From assembly GCA_964352405.1 (NCBI GenBank), contig CAYGRY010000079.1, positions 1-11,733 of the forward strand: DNA of 11,733 nt, in the 5' to 3' direction. This DNA comes from UBA4207 sp964352405. Its GTDB lineage: Bacteria; Bdellovibrionota; Bacteriovoracia; Bacteriovoracales; Bacteriovoracaceae. Numbering within the stretch: position 1 is the first letter of the stretch; every line of letters starts with the position of its first letter. Below are positions 1-7,286 of the stretch, in pieces. Below the pieces are notes generated by a model, which searched no databases, had not been told where the DNA came from, and worked only from the letters and a program-made list of their open reading frames with translations. A program made the translations under genes and the position numbers.

Positions 1-1502
1 CCGAGCTTTCAAACTTCAGTGAAACACATTTCACAGAATCATTTTTAAAAGAAAAGATGATAATTGAAGCAGAAGATAAGAGTTTCAGAATTGTTGTGGA
101 TACGAATACTGCGTTTGAAGCCAGCGTACTTCACCGCTCAATTTTTATTAAAACTATTAAGAAAAATGAAATAAAAGAAGTCTTAAGACCTCATCGTCGT
201 CTTTTACAAAGTGCCGGGATTAGCGCCAACCCACAAGATATTGCCAACCTCTGCGAAAAACTTTTTGAAGCAGGTGTTTCAAGAGTCTGTACGATTGAGC
301 AAATGCAAGAAGCTCATCCGATGGAATCTCACGATGGTGAGTTCTCTCTTTCAAGATTTGTGAAAAGAGTCACTCTTTCAAATCCTAGTCTGACTGTAAA
401 TGCACTCAACTTGGCGCAAGTAGATGTGGCTAAAACGTCTACGATTTCAACCAAGTCTGATTTTTCAGCGCAAAAAGTGGAAAACGCCCATTATTACTTT
501 AAAAGCGGTGGCTCAACCAGTGCACCAGTCTTATCTCCCTTTATGCTGCAAGATTATCATTTGCAAATGCAGGTTGCAGCTGATGGACTTATCGCTGCTG
601 GCTTAAATCCAAAAACTGATCGCTGTATGAATTTATTCTTTGGTGGCGGTCTCTACGGTGGATTTATTAGTTTCACAGATATCTTAGAGAAAATTGCAGC
701 GATTCAATATCCAATGGCCGGCTATTCCGATACTGATTTCGTACTAGATATGATCGTTAAAGAAAATGTTAACGTCTTACTTGGAATGCCAAGCTATTTG
801 ATAAATCTATTTAAACTTGCTGAGGAAAAAAATATTCGTATGCCTGTTAAAAAGATTTATTTTGGCGGTGAACCTTTTTCTGAATCTCAACGAAATTGGT
901 TGAAAAACATCGGTGTAGAAATTATTAATTCTGCTTCATATGGCTCTGTTGATGCAGGGCCTTTGGGTTATCAGTGTCAGTCGTGTGATCCTGGTGTCCA
1001 CCACGTTAATACCACAATTCAAAAAATTGAAATCGTCGATCTTGAAAAAGATGAACCTGTTCTTGATGGTCAAGTAGGGCGAGTGCTAGTTTCTTCTTTA
1101 GCTCGCTCTGGTATATCAATTCAGCGCTATCAGATCGGTGATACAGCAAAATGGATTAATGGTTCTTGTGAATGCGGTGATCCTTCTCCAAGGCTTTTGC
1201 TCGCTGGTCGTGTAGGGGATATTTTCAAATTTGGTGGCAGTTTTATTAATGCCCAAAGCATTATGAAAAAGCTTGAGGTCAAAGAACTTCAAATTGAACT
1301 TAAGCATATTGATCTTAAAGACTGCTTAATAATAAACTCACCTGATGTTAATACGGGCGCATTAGCAAGTCTGCTTGAACTTCATGATCTGCATGAAGTG
1401 GTTGAATTAGAGAAAACAGCTTCTATAGAATTTAAAAATACACCATTTATTAAAGCAATATCTGGTAAACAGCCATTAGTGGTAGATCACCGTCATGGAT
1501 GA
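1..1502 (+). CDS. LuxC-type acyl-CoA reductase (C-terminal end) fused to a PaaK/LuxE-type adenylate-forming domain; 5' partial
   Basis: The frame is open to the left edge (first full codon at position 3), so the ATG at 57 is probably internal. Numbering from that ATG, residues 1-107 resemble the end of LuxC-family acyl-CoA reductases: RPHRRLLQSAGI (44-55), GVSRVCTI (73-80) and HDG (92-94) before FVKRVTL. The reductase catalytic part lies off the window. After a linker (about 108-145) comes a PaaK/LuxE-like adenylation domain: P-loop-like SGGSTSAP (150-157), YGSVDAG (295-301), RYQIGD (357-362), GR (384-385), and a C-terminal SGK (469-471) that may carry the adenylation lysine. Cysteines CQSC (307-310) and CECG (371-374) may bind metal; PaaK relatives often have the CxCG element. 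By family knowledge, the ligase makes acyl-AMP and transfers the acyl group to a thiol, and the reductase makes an aldehyde from acyl-CoA or acyl-enzyme. I infer both steps on one chain. Probably cytoplasmic. It overlaps the next gene by 8 bp. Confidence 0.8.
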   Translation, partial: ELSNFSETHFTESFLKEKMIIEAEDKSFRIVVDTNTAFEASVLHRSIFIKTIKKNEIKEVLRPHRRLLQSAGISANPQDIANLCEKLFEAGVSRVCTIEQMQEAHPMESHDGEFSLSRFVKRVTLSNPSLTVNALNLAQVDVAKTSTISTKSDFSAQKVENAHYYFKSGGSTSAPVLSPFMLQDYHLQMQVAADGLIAAGLNPKTDRCMNLFFGGGLYGGFISFTDILEKIAAIQYPMAGYSDTDFVLDMIVKENVNVLLGMPSYLINLFKLAEEKNIRMPVKKIYFGGEPFSESQRNWLKNIGVEIINSASYGSVDAGPLGYQCQSCDPGVHHVNTTIQKIEIVDLEKDEPVLDGQVGRVLVSSLARSGISIQRYQIGDTAKWINGSCECGDPSPRLLLAGRVGDIFKFGGSFINAQSIMKKLEVKELQIELKHIDLKDCLIINSPDVNTGALASLLELHDLHEVVELEKTASIEFKNTPFIKAISGKQPLVVDHRHG

Positions 1503-2676
1503 TTTTCTCCATAATATTCAAAAGAATTCACCGTTTTATAAGAAGCTTTGGAGCAATTCACCATTAGATTTGTCTAAGCTACCAATTATAGACCAAGAAG
1601 AGTTTTGGGATGCTAATGATTGGAAAGATAATACTTTGTTAACAGACTCAAATCGAAGTGGAGTTGTATTCAAGAGTGGCGGCACAACAGGACGTCCAAA
1701 ATTTTCTATTTTCACTAAAGCTGAATGGCATGAATTTACTAAAATCTTTGGTGAATCCATGGATGCTGTTTTAGATGACGGAGATCGTGTTGCTAATATG
1801 TTTTACTCTGGTGAGCTCTATGCCAGCTTTCTTTTTATTGAGAAATCGTTAGAGCAGTCAAAAAAAGAGACCATAACTTTTCCAGTAGCAGGTTCGACCA
1901 GCCTTAAGGAAATGGTTAAGATTATCAACGACTACGATATTAATGTACTAGCAGGTGTTCCAACTTCACTTATGGCTTTAGCTGAATATCTTTTAAGTGA
2001 AAAAATTGAACTTAAGGTCACAAAGATTCTTTTTGGTGGTGAATCGCTATTTGACGACCAACGCCCCTTACTGAATAAAGCCTTTAATGAACCCGCTATT
2101 CATTCCGTAGGGTATGCCAGTGTTGATGCTGGTCATCTTGGTGGTTCAATGCCACAGCATAGCTCAAAGGCCCACAAGGTACTTGATGGCACTGTCATGC
2201 AAATTGTTGATGATGAAGACAATTTAATCACAAAGCCAGGCGTTAGTGGTCGTTTATTAATGACGAATCTTACCAGAACTCTAATGCCAATTATTCGTTA
2301 TCCTGTAGGGGATTTGGCCGAGTGGATAGAACCAAATAAAAGTTTTTTGATTTTAGGTCGATCCAATGAAGGTGCCAGAGTAGGTCCAGTAACTGTTAAT
2401 CGTGATGATCTAGGTTCCATATTTTTGCAACTAGAGGCTGATATAAATTTTCAATTATTGATTGAACGTATTGAAGGTAAAGACCTCTTGAGTATTTGTT
2501 ACGTTGGACAAGTTGATGAAGCGAAAGCTCTTAAACTCTTATTAGCACAACGAAAGATGCTGGTTGATTCAATTGAAAAAGGACTGATATTAACGCCGAA
2601 ATTTGTTAAACTTAAAGAGTTAGAAAAGAATGCAAGAACGGGCAAATTAAAATTTGTGGTGGATAAACGTTTTTAA
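1495..2676 (+). CDS. LuxE/PaaK-family adenylate-forming acyl ligase, stand-alone
   Basis: A 393-residue paralogue of the ligase domain of the preceding gene, close to the length of LuxE acyl-protein synthetases. Visible motifs are P-loop KSGGTTGRPK (60-69), GVPTSLM (154-160), FGGES (180-184), YASVDAG (207-213), RYPVGD (268-273), GR (288-289) and a terminal RTGKLKFVVD (381-390) whose lysine is the likely C-terminal-domain catalytic lysine. It lacks the CxxC and CxCG cysteines of its neighbour, and has no cysteine near the C terminus like the one acylated in Vibrio LuxE. The ATG at 1495 lies inside the preceding stop region (ATGGATGA) and I see no good Shine-Dalgarno sequence, so translation probably depends on re-initiation. 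Likely role: acid activation, or acyl transfer in a complex with the fusion protein. The substrate cannot be read from sequence. It could instead make a free CoA thioester, as PaaK does. Confidence 0.8.
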   Translation: MDDFLHNIQKNSPFYKKLWSNSPLDLSKLPIIDQEEFWDANDWKDNTLLTDSNRSGVVFKSGGTTGRPKFSIFTKAEWHEFTKIFGESMDAVLDDGDRVANMFYSGELYASFLFIEKSLEQSKKETITFPVAGSTSLKEMVKIINDYDINVLAGVPTSLMALAEYLLSEKIELKVTKILFGGESLFDDQRPLLNKAFNEPAIHSVGYASVDAGHLGGSMPQHSSKAHKVLDGTVMQIVDDEDNLITKPGVSGRLLMTNLTRTLMPIIRYPVGDLAEWIEPNKSFLILGRSNEGARVGPVTVNRDDLGSIFLQLEADINFQLLIERIEGKDLLSICYVGQVDEAKALKLLLAQRKMLVDSIEKGLILTPKFVKLKELEKNARTGKLKFVVDKRF

Positions 2677-3509
2677 CGCTGAAGCATCATATTGCCATCG
2701 ACGCCAATGATTTCACCCACTGACATTTCATTCCAGATATTTTCACCTTGTAGCGGTTCACTTGTAAAAATTAAATGATTAACTTTTCCATCCACCGTTG
2801 GTTTTTCACACGATGGAGACAGGCTAGGGCAAGTATCTCTTTCGGGACAAAGTGTTTTCCACGTTGACCAATGAAGCCGTTGTCCACCTTGGTGAGCGAT
2901 CATACTATTACCATTCGTTAAAATGATAGTTAGATAATTTTCAACGGCACCTTTACCTTCTTCATGATAAATCTCTCCAGAGATAGAAGTAATTTGATTA
3001 ATAGTTTCAACCAATGAAGCTTTAATTAATAGAAAGTCTGTGTTGGTCTGTGAAAGATCAACTTTGTTAGAAAGATTAGTTAGTAAAAGATAAAATATAA
3101 TTTCACTGTCAGTATCGCCCAAGATAAAGCGTCGTAAATTTGGGGTAACCAAATTCAAAAGGGTCGCTCGATGTTTATCAAAGTCTTTTATATTTCCATT
3201 ATGAGCAAAGATCCAAGGCCCAAATTGAAATGGGTGGGCATTTAATATTGTATGGTGTCCTTGGGTGGCTTTTCTAATATGAGCAACTACAGTCTGAGAA
3301 CTTACGATTCCTGAAACCCTTTTAAAGAGATGATCATCTAAAGCAGATTCTTTGGATTTAATAACGTGTGGGGCACCGGCTTGATAGTAAGCGACGCCCC
3401 AACCGTCTGGGTGTTTTTCACTTTGACCTTGTAGGGCGTTTTCGGCATGAACAAGAGAGCTATGTACTTGGCTTTGTAAAACTGATCTGAAACCAAAAAG
3501 TCTACACAC
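2673..3509 (-). CDS. Class II glutamine amidotransferase domain protein (YafJ/EgtC-like)
   Basis: A 278-residue stand-alone Ntn-type glutaminase. The start is GTG at 3509 because it places cysteine at position 2, the N-terminal nucleophile after Met removal (MCRLFGF). Other family motifs are PDGWG (34-38), HIRKAT (77-82), HPF (92-94), HNGNI (103-107) and GDTDSE (131-136). This is one catalytic domain with no synthetase partner, slightly longer than YafJ-type proteins; known relatives include the EgtC hydrolase of ergothioneine synthesis. It should hydrolyse glutamine or a gamma-glutamyl amide in the cytoplasm, but the substrate is unknown. A Shine-Dalgarno-like GGGAG precedes the start, which lies inside the end of the TetR gene (8-bp overlap, GTGTGTAG). 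It is therefore the last gene of the efflux operon and probably under the same repressor. Its end overlaps the convergent ligase gene by 4 bp. Confidence 0.85.
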   Translation of the reverse strand: MCRLFGFRSVLQSQVHSSLVHAENALQGQSEKHPDGWGVAYYQAGAPHVIKSKESALDDHLFKRVSGIVSSQTVVAHIRKATQGHHTILNAHPFQFGPWIFAHNGNIKDFDKHRATLLNLVTPNLRRFILGDTDSEIIFYLLLTNLSNKVDLSQTNTDFLLIKASLVETINQITSISGEIYHEEGKGAVENYLTIILTNGNSMIAHQGGQRLHWSTWKTLCPERDTCPSLSPSCEKPTVDGKVNHLIFTSEPLQGENIWNEMSVGEIIGVDGNMMLQR

Positions 3510-4134
3510 TCTCTATCTTCTCCCATTCTTCGCTTTGAATATGTGCCAGGAAACTTCTCACCGTATGCTTTAAGCTTTTGGCTTGATATTCCTTTTCGAA
3601 CAGATCCATTTTACCACAATGCTGCTTAATCCAGCTAGAACTGACTAATAATGCCATATGGACGATCTGATTAAAGATCGCCCTTGTCGTCCAGATTTTG
3701 GCCTTTTCAGTAGCATTATCACCAACTTCGCGGTTGATAGCGGCTAGTAATACGATTCCGCCGGGTGGACCAATATTCTCTTCTTCCACATTATTGATCT
3801 CAGCATGCCCGTCTGTTTCAGTTAAAATAACTTTAAATGAGTTCATCATTTCATGACGTCGCTCGATAAAATAATCAAAAATGCGCTGAACAAGCACTTC
3901 TACGGTTGGTTCATCTAAAGCAAGCTTGGCCACATCAGCTTCCATACGATCGCAGTTGGCTTCCATAACGTTATAGTAAAGGTTTAGTTTATTTTGAAAG
4001 TGATAGTTCACAGCAGCTAGATTCACTCCTGCTTCTTTGGCAATTTCACGAATAGAAGCCCCTTCGTATCCGTGCCTTGCAAAAAGTTCTGTCGCCACTT
4101 CCAAAATTTTGTCTTTTGTGTCGTTTTCGCTCAT
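3502..4134 (-). CDS. TetR-family transcriptional repressor of the efflux operon
   Basis: 210 residues. The N-terminal TetR DNA-binding domain is clear: DKILEVATELFARHGYEGAS (8-27), then the helix-turn-helix SIREIAKEAGVNLAAVNYHF (27-46). The C-terminal half is helical, as expected for ligand binding and dimerisation, and holds a GPPGG turn at 122-126; I do not assign a specific C-terminal family. ATG overlaps the RND stop by 4 bp (ATGA) and GGAG lies 7 bases upstream. It is the third gene of the operon, so control would be autoregulatory. The likely targets are the two 18-bp palindromic repeats at 8760-8795 in front of the first gene. The inducer is unknown and may be a pump substrate. Its role as repressor of this operon is inferred from position and the operator-like repeats. 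Confidence 0.9.
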   Translation of the reverse strand: MSENDTKDKILEVATELFARHGYEGASIREIAKEAGVNLAAVNYHFQNKLNLYYNVMEANCDRMEADVAKLALDEPTVEVLVQRIFDYFIERRHEMMNSFKVILTETDGHAEINNVEEENIGPPGGIVLLAAINREVGDNATEKAKIWTTRAIFNQIVHMALLVSSSWIKQHCGKMDLFEKEYQAKSLKHTVRSFLAHIQSEEWEKIESV

Positions 4135-7100
4135 TTCACATCTCCAACAAAAGATGAGTTATCGCTACTTGAAACTTTAGCCCCAGTAATTTTTAGTTTA
4201 ACACGCTCAAGAAATGCCACCCAGTCTTCGAGTATAGCGTAGGCAGGTGGAATCCAGATTAGAGTTAGAATTGTACCACTGGTAAGTCCCCAAGCCATTG
4301 CAAGAGTCATCGGAATCAACATGGCATCGGCTCCACCAATTCCATAAGCTGTAGGGATAAGTCCCGAGATGGTTGTTAGTGAAGTAACCATAACAGCTCT
4401 TAAGCGAAGTCTTGAGGCTTTAGCTAAAATCTCATTAAGAGGCAGTTTTCCTTCGGCCCTCATTTCATCAATGAATGAAATCAAAACGATACCAGAGTTA
4501 ACAATAATACCACCTAGGCCAATGATACCAATTAATGCCAAAAAGCTTACTGGTCTACCATGAAGGTAGAAGGCAACAGCAAAGCCAAGAAGTCCAAGCG
4601 GGATAGTCGTCATGATAATGAATGGTCGCAAGTAACTTCTAAATAGGAAAACCATTAGGGCGAAGATACCGATAAGAGAAAGCACGAGTGCATTAAATAA
4701 TGATTGAAGGGAATCATTTGTACTTTCTGCAACTCCACCAAATTTAATAGAGACTGTTGGGTGAGTGTCTTCAATTTTCTTCCACTCTTCTAAAAGCACA
4801 GCGTTTGCCTTAACCGCAGTGATTTTGGTTTCATCAACACTACCAAGTAGTGTTTTAGAGCGTTTAAAGTCATAGCGTTTAATAAATGGAGTTCCATTTT
4901 CTTTTCTAAAGCTTGCGACTGTAGATAATGGAACCAAGTTTCCTTGGTTGTCCATAATCTGAACCTTGCTTAAGTCCATTAAGTCTTTTCTGTCTTCTGG
5001 CTTAAAACGTACAAGAAGATCAACGTCTTTATTATTTAAGGTAACGTCTGATGCAATGACACCTGCACCAGCAATTTTAACCGCGTCTCCAATTGATTTT
5101 ACTGTTAAGCCGAGACGATTGGCTTCTGCATAATTAATATCAACCCAGATTTCATCATCAGAAACAACGTCGTCACTCTTTATGTCGAGTACGCCATCAA
5201 CTTCAGCCATTTTAATTTTTAATTTATTAATAGCATCGTTTAATTCTTCATTACTGTTTGATCGAAATGTCGCCTCAATAGGATTTCCTACTGGAGGGCC
5301 ATTAATCATCTCTTCGAATGTTAGCTTACCGTTAACATTATAATCATGGTTTCTAAGTTTCTCTAAAATTTCAGTGTAGTAAATATTGTTTTTTGCATAA
5401 TCTGAAACATAAATCATTAACATACCGACGTTATCAGAGTCTTGAGCTTTAGGGTCGTCCGGTCGAACTTTAGAGGTCCCTGCACGACCAATAATATGAT
5501 CAACATCTTTTCCAAGAACTTCTTTAACTTGTTTAGCTACGGCATCCATTTCATCTTGAGTCGTCTCAAGTTTATTGCCAATAGGTGCTTGAAGTCTGGC
5601 GATATAAAGCTCAGTTTGTTCGGCTGGAAAGAGAATGAATTTGTTCGCTACACCAATTAAGAAAATTGAAGTAAATAGGATTGCAAAAAATCCAATTAAA
5701 ACAAAGTATCTTCTTTTAACAACAACATTCATGAAGTTTTCAAATTTTTCTTCAAGCTTGTTGAACCAGTCTTGTTTAGCTTCACCTCCATCTTCGTTAC
5801 CAATTTTAGCGTTTACTAAAACGAGTCTCATCGGAAGGAATAAAAATGATTCAAATAAAGACAAAATAAGAGAAGCAGTAACAATCACTGGGATATATTT
5901 GATAAATTGTCCCATCACACCAGTGGTTACAAGCATCGGTAGGAAAGCCGCAATTGTCGTGAAGGCAGTGGCGGTAATTGGAAGCCATAGTGACTTAATT
6001 GATTCAGTTGCCGCATCTTGAGCATTCATGCCATCTTTTCTAAGACGCGTGAAGTTCTCAGCAATTACAACGGCGTTATCGACTAGCATACCTAGCGCAA
6101 TAATGAGTGCCAGAATCGTAATTGAGTTTAAAGTGTAACCGAGTGCACTCATCACAGCTAAAGTTCCAAGAACTGCTAATGGAAGTGATAATGATGCCAT
6201 TAAACCAATCTTTCCCGGAAGAAAGATAAAGAGAAATACAACAACAAGCAAGAGACCTTGAACAGCATTGCTTTCTAATACATCTAGTTTGTCTTGAACT
6301 TTTTCGGCTTCATCATTGTAAATGTAAAACTGATGTGTATCTCCGTAACGCGTTTTAAAACCTTCAACCTTAGCTTTTAGATCTCGCACCATTTTAAGTG
6401 TATCGGTGCCACCTTTTTTATTAGCGATAACTAGCGTGGCAGGCTGTCCTGCATATTGAGCGAGAGTGTTAATCTCCTCAGCACCATCTTCAACGTCTGC
6501 CACATCTTTGACTTGTATTTTTTTACCATTAAAGTTGGTACGAATAATAATGTCTTCGATATCAGAAGTGTTTTGAACCTTACCCTCTAGTCTAATTAGA
6601 GTCTGAGAGTCTTCTTTTTGAAGCTCGCCGCCAGGAATATTTAAGTTTCTAGCTTGAATTTTTCCTAGAACTTCGTTTGTACCAATATGGTAATAATCTA
6701 ATTTCTTTTGATCTAGGTGAACAATAAAGCGACGATTGGTATAACCTGTTAAGCGTGCTTCTTTTACAGCAGTATTATCTTCCATTTCTTCTTTTAAAAG
6801 ATCAGCAATCAAGTCTCTTTGGCGCTTATCGTTTGGCCCAGTCACTGCCACTTCATAGACAGGAAACTCTTCACTTTTAACTTCAGTGAAATTAGGCTTT
6901 TCTTCGAGATCAGTTGGCAAACCTTGAGCACGATCGACGGCCTTTTGTAGATCATTCATGGCCTTAGGGACATCAGCATTATCAATATCGACACGGATAT
7001 AGATTGTAGAAATACCTGGCTGTGATACCGACTTAACGTCTTTTAGGCCGATCACTCCACGAATTTCATCTTCAATTGGTTTAGTAATCTTTGCTTCAAT

Positions 7101-7277
7101 ATCTTCAGCGGAAGCACCTCTATAGACCGTCGTCACAATCGCTTGAGCAAAATCAACGGTAGGGTAACTTTCAGCGTTCATGCCTTTTAGGCCCTGAATA
7201 CCCATGATCAGCATTCCAAAAGATAGAACGATGGTGAGTTTATAATTTCGAATAAAAAAGTTAGCTATATTTTCCAT
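4131..7277 (-). CDS. RND-family multidrug efflux transporter, inner-membrane pump (AcrB/HAE1-like)
   Basis: 1048 residues, the normal length for AcrB-type pumps. Layout: TM1 (about 12-30), first periplasmic loop (31-337), TM2-6 (about 338-486), a cytoplasmic stretch (487-523), TM7 (524-544), second periplasmic loop (545-858) and TM8-12 (859-1018). The TM4 motif is GMLVDNAVVIAEN (396-408): one acid of the AcrB Asp-Asp pair is kept (D400) and the second is Asn (N401). In the TM10 region the equivalent of the AcrB lysine appears to be Asn (GGIIVNSGIVLI, N927). This D-N/N pattern also occurs in other VDN-type RND pumps. The protein should export drugs, lipids or other hydrophobic compounds using the proton (or another cation) gradient, together with the TolC-like protein encoded 9 bp upstream. 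A GAGA Shine-Dalgarno overlaps that gene's stop, suggesting coupled translation. No adaptor gene is adjacent. Confidence 0.93.
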   Translation of the reverse strand: MENIANFFIRNYKLTIVLSFGMLIMGIQGLKGMNAESYPTVDFAQAIVTTVYRGASAEDIEAKITKPIEDEIRGVIGLKDVKSVSQPGISTIYIRVDIDNADVPKAMNDLQKAVDRAQGLPTDLEEKPNFTEVKSEEFPVYEVAVTGPNDKRQRDLIADLLKEEMEDNTAVKEARLTGYTNRRFIVHLDQKKLDYYHIGTNEVLGKIQARNLNIPGGELQKEDSQTLIRLEGKVQNTSDIEDIIIRTNFNGKKIQVKDVADVEDGAEEINTLAQYAGQPATLVIANKKGGTDTLKMVRDLKAKVEGFKTRYGDTHQFYIYNDEAEKVQDKLDVLESNAVQGLLLVVVFLFIFLPGKIGLMASLSLPLAVLGTLAVMSALGYTLNSITILALIIALGMLVDNAVVIAENFTRLRKDGMNAQDAATESIKSLWLPITATAFTTIAAFLPMLVTTGVMGQFIKYIPVIVTASLILSLFESFLFLPMRLVLVNAKIGNEDGGEAKQDWFNKLEEKFENFMNVVVKRRYFVLIGFFAILFTSIFLIGVANKFILFPAEQTELYIARLQAPIGNKLETTQDEMDAVAKQVKEVLGKDVDHIIGRAGTSKVRPDDPKAQDSDNVGMLMIYVSDYAKNNIYYTEILEKLRNHDYNVNGKLTFEEMINGPPVGNPIEATFRSNSNEELNDAINKLKIKMAEVDGVLDIKSDDVVSDDEIWVDINYAEANRLGLTVKSIGDAVKIAGAGVIASDVTLNNKDVDLLVRFKPEDRKDLMDLSKVQIMDNQGNLVPLSTVASFRKENGTPFIKRYDFKRSKTLLGSVDETKITAVKANAVLLEEWKKIEDTHPTVSIKFGGVAESTNDSLQSLFNALVLSLIGIFALMVFLFRSYLRPFIIMTTIPLGLLGFAVAFYLHGRPVSFLALIGIIGLGGIIVNSGIVLISFIDEMRAEGKLPLNEILAKASRLRLRAVMVTSLTTISGLIPTAYGIGGADAMLIPMTLAMAWGLTSGTILTLIWIPPAYAILEDWVAFLERVKLKITGAKVSSSDNSSFVGDVK

Positions 7278-7286
7278 AATGTTCTC

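Noticed and set aside
57..59. ATG at 57 as the true start of the first gene
   Set aside because: The same frame is open to the left edge with no stop, and the residues after ATG 57 already belong to the middle of the LuxC C-terminal region. A protein starting here would begin with a domain fragment.
5442..6021. Two + strand frames of 72 and 128 codons inside the RND gene
   Set aside because: They lie wholly antisense to a well-conserved transporter, have no Shine-Dalgarno support and resemble no family. They are shadows of the - strand gene.
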